Positions 32,077 through 40,121 of a stretch of 64,000 nucleotides of DNA are shown one piece after another (positions within the stretch are counted from its first letter, which is position 1; every line of letters starts with the position of its first letter). The stretch covers positions 1,439,434-1,503,433 of the forward strand of contig NZ_JBOBFV010000001.1 of the NCBI RefSeq assembly GCF_050587365.1, given 5' to 3'. Both the position numbers and the translations under genes were made by a program. Source of the stretch: Plantibacter auratus. Lineage in GTDB: Bacteria > Actinomycetota > Actinomycetes > Actinomycetales > Microbacteriaceae. The notes under the pieces are model-generated. The model saw only the letters and a list, made by a program, of their open reading frames with translations, searched no databases and was not told where the DNA came from.

Positions 32077-32562
32077 TCAGGCGGGTTCGACGTCCTCGGG
32101 CGACCAGCGGGCGGACTCGCCCGAACGGATGATCGCGAGCAGCTGGGATCGCAACGCCGACTCGTCGGGCAGTTCGGGGAAGACGTCGGCCTCGAGCCGG
32201 TGTGCCGCCAGCCAGGCCTCATCGCCCGCGGGCGTCCGGCTCACGACGTGACGACGACGGTCGTCGGCCGCGGCGATCCGCTCGATGTGGCCGGCCCGCT
32301 CGAGGCGGTCGAGCGTGCGTGACATCGTCTGGTTCTGCACGCGGGCCCGTCGGGCGAGCTCCTTCTGACTGGCGGGGCCGCTGTCGAGCAGGTGCAGCAC
32401 GATGAGCCCGGCGTGGGTCACCCCGATGCCGTCGAGGGCCTGCTGCCAGGTGTGCTCGATCAGTCGGGACGCCGTGGACAGGAGGCGTCCGGTGGGCCAA
32501 TCGGCCATGGGATCGCGGGCGGCGTCGGCGATCACGCCATCGGTCGCGCGCGCTCCATCCAT
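32077..32562 (-). CDS. MarR-family transcriptional regulator
   Basis: 161 residues. Winged helix-turn-helix of MarR type: LIVLHLLDSGPASQKELARRARVQNQTMSRTLDRLERAGHIERIAAADDRRRHVVSRTPAGDE (about 58-120), with long dimerisation helices on both sides. The DDRRRHV wing is typical. It starts at ATG 32562; the region upstream faces the exopolysaccharide locus, so a regulatory role over that locus is possible but unsupported. Confidence 0.88.
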   Translation of the reverse strand: MDGARATDGVIADAARDPMADWPTGRLLSTASRLIEHTWQQALDGIGVTHAGLIVLHLLDSGPASQKELARRARVQNQTMSRTLDRLERAGHIERIAAADDRRRHVVSRTPAGDEAWLAAHRLEADVFPELPDESALRSQLLAIIRSGESARWSPEDVEPA

Positions 32563-32727
32563 GGCACCAATGTAGTCGCTGAGCGTACGGCCGAGCCGCC
32601 ACCCACCACCGGCGTGACGTCGGCGGACCGTGCTGTCCCCCACCGGGTGGCGACGAGAGCGACCGACGAGGTCCGTGGCCAGATCGATGAATGACGACGG
32701 AATCACGCGTCCAGCATCGCCCTCACC

Positions 32728-32782
32728 CCCAGAATTGGGGGCCGTTACCCCCCTGGAGTGGGGGATCCGCCGATGACCCCCG
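32728..32782 (+). promoter_or_regulatory. GC-box region upstream of the exopolysaccharide locus
   Basis: Inverted repeat CCCCCA-N4-TGGGGG (about 32727-32742), then CCCCCC-N6-GGGGG (about 32748-32765) running into GGATCCGCCGA (32763-32773) and ACCCCC. The last box recurs before other secreted-protein genes of the locus. The whole gap 32563-32947 holds no convincing gene; two weak frames here lack binding sites. Confidence 0.45.
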
Positions 32783-32947
32783 CTTCCTACAGTTGAGGGA
32801 TATCCAAGGGGGACGCTCATCTCGACCGGTATCACCGGTCGGTCGTGGGCACACGAGCGACGTCGCGTTCTCCGCGGGCGGCCCGAACCGCCCGTGCGCA
32901 CCGCGCACCAGCACCACACCCGAACCCACAAGTGGATAGCAGCCCTC

Positions 32948-33052
32948 ATGACGACGTACCCGAACCGCCGTCGGACCTTCCGACGCCCATGCCCGCACAC
33001 CCGGACCGCGGCCACCCTCCCGCACCGCTCGGAACGGTGGACCACCGCGTGA
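32948..33052 (+). CDS. Possible leader peptide, 34 residues
   Basis: ATG 32948 begins a short, very basic reading frame (MTTYPNRRRTFRRPCPH...) whose TGA overlaps the GTG start of the phosphoglycosyl transferase gene as GTGA. It may be a translated leader that couples translation, since ten of its residues are arginine. An alternative is that the transferase starts at ATG 32989 and this peptide is chance. Confidence 0.4.
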   Translation: MTTYPNRRRTFRRPCPHTRTAATLPHRSERWTTA

Positions 33053-34593
33053 GCACCGACATCAACGAGCACGCGTTCCCGATCACCGGTCCGATCGCGA
33101 GCCCCATCGGGCTGCACCGGCGTCGTGCCGCCGCGCTCGGCACGGCCTCCTCCCCCGCCGCGGTCGCCTCGCTGACGCAGCGCGAGTGGTCCAAGCGATA
33201 CCGTCGTCGGGTCGTCCTCACGGACAGCGCGATCGCGCTCTTCGCCGTCTCCGTCGCGTTCGTCGTGCGGTTCGGTGACGCCCCGGTCGGCCCGGAGGGC
33301 CAACAGCTCTACGTCCTGCTCTCCGCCGTCATCGTCGTCGTGTGGCTGGCCTTCCTCGGGTTCACGAGGACACGCGACAGCCGCATCATCGGTTCCGGTG
33401 TCACCGAGTACAAGCGCGTGGTCAACGCCAGCGCCTTCGCCTTCGGCATCCTCGCGATCGCCTTCCTCATCCTGAAGATCGACATCGCGCGCGGGTACTT
33501 CATCCTCGCGCTCCCCGCGGGGACGCTGGCTCTCCTCGCCTCACGGTGGATGTGGCGCAAATGGTTGCTCAGCCGCCGTCGCGTCGGTGAGTACACGGCA
33601 CGGACCGTGGTCGTCGGTCGGCGCGACGACGTCGACTACGTCCTCGAACAGGTCGCGAAGCAGCACAGCATGAGCTACACCGTCGTCGGTGCGGCGATCG
33701 TCGACGAGGAGACCGCCGAGCCGTTCTCGAGCCGCGGACGATCCGTACCGGTCATCGCCCACGTCGACGGCGTCGCCCAGGCCGCAGCGAACCTCACCGC
33801 CGACGCGGTCATCATCGCCGGACCCGTCGACGGCGGCAGCGACTACGTCCGCCGGCTCGGGTGGGACCTCGAGGGCACCGCGACCGAGCTGGTGCTCGCC
33901 GCGCGGCTCACCGACGTCGCCGGACCCCGCATCCACTTCCGTCCCGTCGAGGAGTTGCCGCTCATCCACGTGGAGATCCCGCAGTTCGAGGGCGGTCACC
34001 ACATCATGAAGCGCGCACTCGACGTCGGCCTCACGAGCGTCGGCATGCTGCTCATCTCGCCGCTGCTGGCCCTCATCGCCCTCGCGGTCAAGCTGGACAG
34101 CCCCGGCCCGGTCCTGTTCCGGCAGGAGCGCGTGGGACGGAACGGCGAACGGTTCACGATGTTCAAGTTCCGATCGATGGTCACCGACGCCGAGGCGGCA
34201 CTCCCCGCCCTCATGGCACAGAGCGAGGGCAACGGCGTGCTCTTCAAGATGAAGAACGACCCGCGGGTCACCCGCGTCGGCCGCATCCTCCGCAAGTACT
34301 CCCTCGACGAGTTCCCGCAGCTGTGGAACATCCTGACCGGCGACATGAGTCTCGTCGGCCCGCGGCCACCGCTCGCGAGCGAGGTCGCCGAATACGAGAA
34401 GGACGTCCACCGCCGCCTGCACATCAAGCCGGGCCTCACGGGCATGTGGCAGGTCTCCGGGCGTTCCGACCTGACGTGGGAGGAGAGCGTCCGCCTGGAC
34501 CTCTACTACGTCGAGAACTGGTCCATCACGGGCGACCTGATGATCATGTGGCAGACCGTCAAAGTCGTGCTGAAACCGGTCGGCGCCTACTGA
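33049..34593 (+). CDS. Polyprenyl glycosylphosphotransferase (initiating sugar transferase)
   Basis: 514 residues from GTG 33049. About four or five N-terminal membrane helices (45-145), a Rossmann-like CoA-binding middle (about 185-300) and the C-terminal catalytic domain: KRALDVGLTSVGMLLISPLLALIALAV, GPVLFRQERVGRNG, FKFRSM and LPQLWNIL-GDMSLVGPRPPL, the DPR/PQLWNV signature of WbaP-type enzymes. It moves a sugar-phosphate (often glucose or galactose) from UDP-sugar onto undecaprenyl phosphate. It is the first gene of the locus; an in-frame ATG at 32989 would add 20 residues. Confidence 0.93.
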   Translation: MSTDINEHAFPITGPIASPIGLHRRRAAALGTASSPAAVASLTQREWSKRYRRRVVLTDSAIALFAVSVAFVVRFGDAPVGPEGQQLYVLLSAVIVVVWLAFLGFTRTRDSRIIGSGVTEYKRVVNASAFAFGILAIAFLILKIDIARGYFILALPAGTLALLASRWMWRKWLLSRRRVGEYTARTVVVGRRDDVDYVLEQVAKQHSMSYTVVGAAIVDEETAEPFSSRGRSVPVIAHVDGVAQAAANLTADAVIIAGPVDGGSDYVRRLGWDLEGTATELVLAARLTDVAGPRIHFRPVEELPLIHVEIPQFEGGHHIMKRALDVGLTSVGMLLISPLLALIALAVKLDSPGPVLFRQERVGRNGERFTMFKFRSMVTDAEAALPALMAQSEGNGVLFKMKNDPRVTRVGRILRKYSLDEFPQLWNILTGDMSLVGPRPPLASEVAEYEKDVHRRLHIKPGLTGMWQVSGRSDLTWEESVRLDLYYVENWSITGDLMIMWQTVKVVLKPVGAY

Positions 34594-34609
34594 TGCACGA
34601 CCACTGTCG

Positions 34610-34676
34610 GTGTTGCCCCCAAAGCGAGGGGTGTCCTGCGAAAAGAGGACAAATCCCCTTCCAGAGGGGACAACAC
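34610..34676. other. Nested inverted repeat, possible structured RNA
   Basis: Outer arms GTGTTGCCCC (34610-34619) and GGGGACAACAC (34666-34676) enclose an inner GGGG...CCCC pair (34628-34631 with 34655-34658) and a GTCCT/AGGAC pair (34633-34637 with 34646-34650). It starts 17 bases after the transferase stop. The gap 34594-35067 holds no gene with a convincing start. It could be a terminator/attenuator, a riboswitch-like leader of the next gene, or a small mobile-element remnant. Confidence 0.55.
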
Positions 34677-35067
34677 TTCGATACAGTCGTCTTCACCACC
34701 GCGAACTGGTGGGTCTCCCGGCACCCGAACCCGCCGAGCCCCACCCGGTCAATGAAGCCATTCGCGCGCATGCACCCGAAGCTGCGACGAGTCACGCGAC
34801 GCTTACCCGAGCCGACCGCGCCTCCGTCCCGTCCCCACCCGACGACGGACGCTTCGCTCGCACGCTCGTGAGCGGCACCATCATCGACGTAAACCCGGTT
34901 CCCGACCGAGCACCCGATACCCGAACGCCGGCGCCTGAGGCGCCGGGCAGCAGTACCGCCGCACCGACCCGAAACCCGTGCGCCGGTCGAACGACCATGA
35001 GAGACCCGAACTCAGCCATGTACAGCATCGTGCAGTCCTTCCTGCGAACAACGACCGCGTCCACCCG

Positions 35068-36336
35068 ATGAGCGACCCGAGACGCAAGACCGTCGCCCAC
35101 GGCCGACGTCCCGACGGCACGCTTCGCATCGCGATGGTCGGGACCCGTGGGGTCCCGGCCGCCTACGGCGGATTCGAGACCGCCGTCGAGGAGATCGGCA
35201 GCAGGCTCGCCGCGCGCGGCCACGAGGTCACCGTCTACTGCCGCCGCACCGCGGCCGAGCAACCGGCCGAACACCTCGGGATGCGACTCGTGCACCTGCC
35301 AGCGGTCCGCAAGAAGGTCTTGGAGACCCTCAGCCACACCGCCCTGTCCGTCCTCCACATGGCGGTCACCCGACGCAACGACGTCGCCTTCGTCTTCAAC
35401 GCGGCGAATGCGCCCTTCGTCCCCGTCATCCGTGCCAAGGGCGTCCCGACCGCCGTACACGTCGACGGCCTCGAGTGGAAGCGCGCCAAGTGGAGCGGCT
35501 CCGGCAAGCGCTACTACCGGTGGGCGGAGGAGCGATCCGTGCGCACCGCTGACGCGCTCATCGCGGACGCGGCGGGGATCGCCGACTACTACGAGCAGCA
35601 GTTCGGCGTGCCAACCGAACTCCTCACCTATGGCGCCAAGATCCTCGAGCAGCCTCGAACGGATCTGCTCGGCTCCGGTGCCGGCGTCGAGGCCGGTGCG
35701 TTCCACCTCGTGGTCGCCCGCTTCGAACCGGAGAACCACGTCGACCTGATCGTCGAAGGCTTCATCCGCAGTGCCGCACGGCACCCGCTGGTGGTCGTCG
35801 GCTCGGCACCGTACGGCGCCGAGCACAGCGAGCGCATCGCCGCCCTTGCCGCGAGCGACCCCCGGGTGCACCTGCTGGGCGGCGTCTGGGACCAGGAGCT
35901 ACTCGACCAGCTGTACGCCGGCGCACTCACCTACGTCCACGGCCATTCGGTCGGTGGAACCAACCCCTCGCTCCTCCGCGCCATGGGTGCCGGTACGGCC
36001 GTGATCGGCTTCGACTCCGTGTTCAACCACGAGGTCGTCGGCAGCGCCGGCTCGTTCTTCGCGACGGCCGACGAGGTCGCCCGCCTCGTCGAGCAGGCGG
36101 AGGGGGACGAGGCGGGCACCGCCGCCCTCGGCGCAGCCCTGCAGGTGCGCGCCGCAGATGTCTACCGCTGGGACACGATCGCCGACGGCTACGAGGCGCT
36201 CGCCCTCCGTCTGGCGGACGGCGCGACGATCCACGGCACCGGACGCTTCACCCGCCTGCCCATCGACTGGAACCCGAAACCGGTCAGCGGCATCAACCCG
36301 ACACGCATCACCGAGAGCACCGGAGGATTGGCATGA
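35068..36336 (+). CDS. DUF1972 family-4 glycosyltransferase
   Basis: 422 residues. N-terminal DUF1972 part (IAMVGTRGVPAAYGGFETAVEEIGSRLAARGHEVTVYCR, about 20-58) and a GT4 C-terminal fold with E-x7-E-type site in HGHSVGGTNPSLLRAMGAG. This fusion is found in Cps2T-like rhamnosyltransferases that add the second sugar in streptococcal capsules, so a rhamnosyl or similar transferase is likely. GDP/UDP/dTDP donor cannot be told. Its stop overlaps the CDP-alcohol phosphotransferase start (ATGA). It lies downstream of a structured repeat. Confidence 0.88.
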   Translation: MSDPRRKTVAHGRRPDGTLRIAMVGTRGVPAAYGGFETAVEEIGSRLAARGHEVTVYCRRTAAEQPAEHLGMRLVHLPAVRKKVLETLSHTALSVLHMAVTRRNDVAFVFNAANAPFVPVIRAKGVPTAVHVDGLEWKRAKWSGSGKRYYRWAEERSVRTADALIADAAGIADYYEQQFGVPTELLTYGAKILEQPRTDLLGSGAGVEAGAFHLVVARFEPENHVDLIVEGFIRSAARHPLVVVGSAPYGAEHSERIAALAASDPRVHLLGGVWDQELLDQLYAGALTYVHGHSVGGTNPSLLRAMGAGTAVIGFDSVFNHEVVGSAGSFFATADEVARLVEQAEGDEAGTAALGAALQVRAADVYRWDTIADGYEALALRLADGATIHGTGRFTRLPIDWNPKPVSGINPTRITESTGGLA

Positions 36337-37106
36337 CCCGAATCACTGCCGACACCCGTTCGACCACCGAGTCCTACACCGAGATCGTCGCCCGCCTGGC
36401 CGGTGCGCAGAAGAAGCGCGCCGCCGGAGCCCCGGCCTACTCGATCTACGTGAACCGCAAAGCCGGCCGATACCTGGCCGCCGGCGCCTACAAGGTCGGA
36501 CTCACCCCGAACATCGTCACGGCCATCAGCGCGGTGTTCACCTTCTCAGGCATCGCGATGCTGGCCATCCTCCCGCCGGCGTGGTGGGTCGGCGTCGCCG
36601 TCTGGCTCGCGCTGGCGATCGGCTACGCCTTCGACTCGGCTGACGGACAGGTGGCGCGTCTGCGCGGCGGCGGATCCGCCAGCGGCGAATGGCTCGACCA
36701 CGTCGTCGATGCGACGAAGATCTCGACCCTGCACCTCGCCGTGCTCATCATGGTGTTCCGTCACTTCGAGTTCACGGATCCTGCGCTCTACCTCATCCCG
36801 ATGGGGTACACGGTCGTCGCAGCGGTGTCGTTCTTCGCGATGATCCTGAACGACCAGCTCAAGGCCGCCTACGGTTTCAAGCCCGCTGCGGACGCGCGCA
36901 GGAGCTCACCACTCCGCTCGCTCCTCGTGATCCCCACGGACTACGGGTTCCTGTGCCTGGTGTTCCTGCTCATCGGCGCGCCCGTCCTCTTCTTCGCCGC
37001 GTACACGCTGATGTTCGTCGCGAACGCCGGCCACCTGCTGCTCGCCTCGGTCAAGTGGTTCCGGGACATGGACCGACTCGGTGCGGCACCGGTGTCCGCC
37101 GAGTAG
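36333..37106 (+). CDS. CDP-alcohol phosphatidyltransferase family protein
   Basis: 257 residues with about six membrane helices. The family signature is complete: DSADGQVARLRGGGSASGEWLDHVVD, i.e. D-x2-DG-x2-AR-x8-G-x3-D-x3-D (near residues 101-126), so it should transfer a phospho-alcohol from a CDP-linked donor. In a polysaccharide locus the acceptor may be a sugar or lipid, not diacylglycerol. With the TagD-like cytidylyltransferase at 53458 it suggests polyol- or glycerol-phosphate decoration or an inositol-phosphate lipid anchor. ATGA overlap with the preceding glycosyltransferase gene. Confidence 0.88.
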   Translation: MTRITADTRSTTESYTEIVARLAGAQKKRAAGAPAYSIYVNRKAGRYLAAGAYKVGLTPNIVTAISAVFTFSGIAMLAILPPAWWVGVAVWLALAIGYAFDSADGQVARLRGGGSASGEWLDHVVDATKISTLHLAVLIMVFRHFEFTDPALYLIPMGYTVVAAVSFFAMILNDQLKAAYGFKPAADARRSSPLRSLLVIPTDYGFLCLVFLLIGAPVLFFAAYTLMFVANAGHLLLASVKWFRDMDRLGAAPVSAE

Positions 37107-37123
37107 CGGCGCTCCCTCCCCCT

Positions 37124-37161
37124 CGACGTCGGTCGTCGCCTCCGGGCGACGACCGACGTCG
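37124..37161 (+). terminator. Long GC-rich hairpin after the CDP-alcohol transferase gene
   Basis: A perfect 17-base stem (37124-37140 with 37145-37161) around a four-base TCCG loop, 18 bases past the stop. No T-run follows. It should end or pause transcription before the beta-helix gene. The rest of the 396-base gap to 37503 is leader sequence. Confidence 0.8.
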
Positions 37162-37440
37162 TATTCGTGGGCTCGTTCACGGCCGGTTCCGAGGGGGGCA
37201 TCACCGACGTTCTCCACGCCGGTTCCCCGACGCCGGTGACGGGCGCACAGCTCCGCCCTGCGTGCGTGGAATCGTCGTCGGCGTTCCTCTCTTATAGGCC
37301 ACCCTCCTGCAGCCGAGCGCGAGCGGACGGGCGCCCTGCACCTACCATCCACGGTTCGGGGGTCATCAGCTCCGACTCCACCAGATCCGGCTTGCGAAGC
37401 GGGTTTCGGTTCGGGCAAGGTATTGCACACTCGCGATGCA

Positions 37441-37499
37441 CGGACCCCCCGATCGGGGGAGGATCCCGCCGAACCGAAGCAGCTGTCCGACGGAGGATT
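37441..37499 (+). promoter_or_regulatory. Leader motif of the first beta-helix gene
   Basis: CCCCCC-GATC-GGGGG hairpin (37445-37459), then GGATCCCGCCGAACCG (37461-37476) and GTCCGACGGAGGA (37485-37497), where GGAGG is the ribosome binding site. CGGAC (37441-37445) can pair with GTCCG (37485-37489). The same motif order occurs before the second beta-helix gene at 55077-55112. Confidence 0.5.
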
Positions 37500-37502
37500 C
37501 AC

Positions 37503-39143
37503 ATGGGTGGATGGAGTGGTGCCAGGCGCACCGGTGCTGACGGCGGAACCGGGGCGTCGCTCGCGACACCGTCATCCTCGCGGATCAGGGCGGCTGTCCT
37601 GACCGGAGGGCTCCTCGCCCTCGTCGGGACGATGATCGTGGCCGGGCCGGCCGACGCCGCGACGAACGGGTCACTCGCCCTGCGGACCGGCTACTCGACC
37701 GCGGTCACCGTGTCGGAGGCTGTGCTCGGCAATGTGACGGCGTCCGCGTCCTTCACCGTGCCGGAGCAGCGCTCCACCTACCTCGCGGTGCAGATGCGTT
37801 CGACCGATCCGGGATCGGGATATCGCGCCAAGGTCCGCATCCAGGATGCCGGAGAGGTCTCGGTCGGTATCGTCCGGGTCGTCGGCGGCGTCGAGACCAC
37901 GCTGGCGAGTGGTTCGACGAGCCTCGCGGTGTCGACCGGTCAGCAGCTCCGGATCGAGGGCGTCGTCGCCGGCACCAACCCGGTGCGGATCGCCGTTCGA
38001 GCGTGGGCCGACGGTGCCGCGAAGCCCGGGTGGCAGCAGTCGATCGCCGATGCGAGCTCCCGGCGGATCTCGACCCCCGGCATCGTCCGCCTCTGGGGAT
38101 ACCTGTCCGCGTCGGCGGCGCTCAGCGCGACCGTCCCGTTCTCGAACGCCTCGACCTCGACGGTCGTGCGGCCGCCCGCCCCGACCCTCACGACCCCGCC
38201 GGACGACGACCCCGCGCCCGGCCAGCCGTCACCGGCTCCGAGCGCATCGCCCACTCCAGCCCCATCCGCGTCACCCTCTCCCGCTCCGTCGGCCGTCCCC
38301 TCCCCGGATCCGTCCCCGTCACCCGCTCCGCCGACCGGAGGTCAGCCGAGTTCCCCGCCGAAAGACCCGGTGAAGCCCTCGGCGAGCACGACGGGTGTCC
38401 CGGCCGGGACGAAGCTCACCCGATACGACGGCGACCTCACGATCACGACACCGGGCACCGTCATCTCGGGCCTCGACATCCACGGCTTCGTCACGGTGAA
38501 GGCACCGGACGTCACGATCAAGAACTCGATCGTCCGCGGCGGCAAGGCACGGGGGTACGCCCTCGGACTCATCACGAACTACGGGTACGACAACCTCCTC
38601 ATCGAACGGGTCGACGTGATCGCCGAATTCCCGTCGGTCTACTTCGACGGCATCAAGGGCTGGGACTTCACCGCCCGCGGCGTGCACGTCGTCGGCAACG
38701 TCGACTCGATCAAGATCCACGGTGACAACGTCCTGGTCGAGAAGTCCCTCCTCGAGGACACCGTGTTCTACGCGAACGACCCCGCCCAGGGCGGCGGGTC
38801 GACCCACAACGACAACATCCAGATCCTGCGCGGCAAGAACCTCCGGATCATCGGGAACACCATCCGCGGTGCGACGAACTTCGCCATCCTCGGCGGTGCG
38901 GAGCAGGACGATGTGACGCTCACCGTCGACGGGAACTGGATCGACGGAGGCCATTGCTCCTTGAAGCTCCAGACCCGCAAAGGGTGGAGCCAGACGGCCA
39001 CGGTCACGAACAACAAGTTCGGACCCAACCGGGTGGTCTCCTCGTGCCCCTTCACCGCGTACCCGGCGGTCAGCCTGACGCAGAGCGGCAATGTGATGGA
39101 GCTCACGGGGACGGTGGTCAGCGCACTGCTGCTGGTGTCCTGA
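37503..39143 (+). CDS. Secreted right-handed beta-helix protein with N-terminal beta-sandwich, paralog 1
   Basis: 546 residues. Long-type signal peptide (cleavage near GPADAAT, about 56), then a beta-sandwich module (about 58-220: YRAKVRIQDAGEVSVGIVRVVGGVETTL...VRAW...WQQ) and a Pro/Ser/Ala-rich linker (about 222-295). The C-terminal 250 residues are a parallel beta-helix (GLDIHGFVTVKAPDVTIKNSIVRGG, YFDGIKGW, THNDNIQIL). Beta-helix proteins bind or cut polysaccharides. Acidic and histidine residues in the THNDN and KIHGDN turns could be catalytic. ATG 37503 has a GGAGG site. Second copy at 55122-56582. Confidence 0.88.
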   Translation: MGGWSGARRTGADGGTGASLATPSSSRIRAAVLTGGLLALVGTMIVAGPADAATNGSLALRTGYSTAVTVSEAVLGNVTASASFTVPEQRSTYLAVQMRSTDPGSGYRAKVRIQDAGEVSVGIVRVVGGVETTLASGSTSLAVSTGQQLRIEGVVAGTNPVRIAVRAWADGAAKPGWQQSIADASSRRISTPGIVRLWGYLSASAALSATVPFSNASTSTVVRPPAPTLTTPPDDDPAPGQPSPAPSASPTPAPSASPSPAPSAVPSPDPSPSPAPPTGGQPSSPPKDPVKPSASTTGVPAGTKLTRYDGDLTITTPGTVISGLDIHGFVTVKAPDVTIKNSIVRGGKARGYALGLITNYGYDNLLIERVDVIAEFPSVYFDGIKGWDFTARGVHVVGNVDSIKIHGDNVLVEKSLLEDTVFYANDPAQGGGSTHNDNIQILRGKNLRIIGNTIRGATNFAILGGAEQDDVTLTVDGNWIDGGHCSLKLQTRKGWSQTATVTNNKFGPNRVVSSCPFTAYPAVSLTQSGNVMELTGTVVSALLLVS

Positions 39144-39176
39144 CCGGGAGACATCCGGGTCGGCGACCGGTCCGGG

Positions 39177-40121
39177 TCAGTGGGACGCCCGCGCGTACTC
39201 GCTGTACACGCCGCCGAACGCGCCTGCGATCATCCCCGCTCCGCGTCGGGCGGTGCGGCGTCCTCGCGCATCGTGCCGCATCGAACCGCGCACCCGTCCG
39301 AGCAGACTCTGCGCGGAACCGCCCACCAGCCGCACCGCACCCTTGGACAGGAGTCCGGCGCGGATCCGCAGGCGGCCGAGGCGAGACGGTTCGAGCGCCA
39401 GGGACGTCCTGCTCCAGGAGTTGCCGCTCCGATAGGCGCGCTGCAGGACCCATGCCCTCGTGATCCGGCTCACCGGCACCTCGTCGGTCACCTCGGCCTC
39501 GTCGCACCAGAGCATCCGTCCTCCCTGCGCCACGATCGCCCGGGAGAAGAGCGTGTCCGAGCCACCCGACAGACCGAAGCGGTGGTCGAACACGATCCCG
39601 TGCCCACGGAGCCATCGGAGGTCCAGGAGGAGGTTGTTCGTCGCAGCCACCGTGATCTCGGTCCCGGTGGCGAGGCGCCGCCGGTCGAAGAACCGACCGG
39701 CCTCGACCCACGGCTCCGGCTCACGCTCGAAGACGGACACGACCGACCCCACCACGGCCACGACGGACGGATCGGCCTGACGGTAGACCTCGATGAGCTG
39801 CGCCAGCCACCGTGCCGACGGCACCTCGTCGTCGTCGATGAACACGAGCAGGTCTTGGTCGCCCGACGCGGCGAGGGCACGGTTGCGTCCGGCGACGATC
39901 CCCGGGACCGGCTCGTGCACGTAGACGCCCTCATCGCCGAGTGCCGCGACGACCGCTTCGCGCGCCCCGGCCTCCGGGTCGTTGTCGACGACGAGTATCC
40001 GCACGCTCGCATCGACCATGCGGCCCTGCTCGACCAGCTTGGGGATCAGGTCGACGATCTGGGAGACACGCTTGTAGGTGAGCACCGCGATCGTCAGGGT
40101 GGTGAATGGTGGGGTGCTCAT
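39177..40121 (-). CDS. Family-2 glycosyltransferase
   Basis: 314 residues. GT-A fold start TLTIAVLTYKR, VVDNDPEAG, then the metal-binding DDDE motif (VFIDDDEVPSARWL, about 92-105) and LSGGSDTLFSRAI. It adds one sugar to a lipid-linked intermediate using a nucleotide sugar. No membrane helix, so it works at the cytoplasmic face. It overlaps the flippase stop as ATGA and is the last gene of the leftward three-gene block. Confidence 0.9.
   Translation of the reverse strand: MSTPPFTTLTIAVLTYKRVSQIVDLIPKLVEQGRMVDASVRILVVDNDPEAGAREAVVAALGDEGVYVHEPVPGIVAGRNRALAASGDQDLLVFIDDDEVPSARWLAQLIEVYRQADPSVVAVVGSVVSVFEREPEPWVEAGRFFDRRRLATGTEITVAATNNLLLDLRWLRGHGIVFDHRFGLSGGSDTLFSRAIVAQGGRMLWCDEAEVTDEVPVSRITRAWVLQRAYRSGNSWSRTSLALEPSRLGRLRIRAGLLSKGAVRLVGGSAQSLLGRVRGSMRHDARGRRTARRGAGMIAGAFGGVYSEYARASH

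Noticed and set aside
32691..32939. 82-codon frame in the gap before the exopolysaccharide locus
   Set aside because: No ribosome binding site, product without domain, and the span is full of C/G palindromes that look regulatory.
34610..35071. 153-codon frame between the phosphoglycosyl transferase and DUF1972 genes
   Set aside because: Starts inside the nested inverted repeat, lacks a ribosome binding site and gives a Pro/Thr/Ala-rich product without similarity to known proteins.
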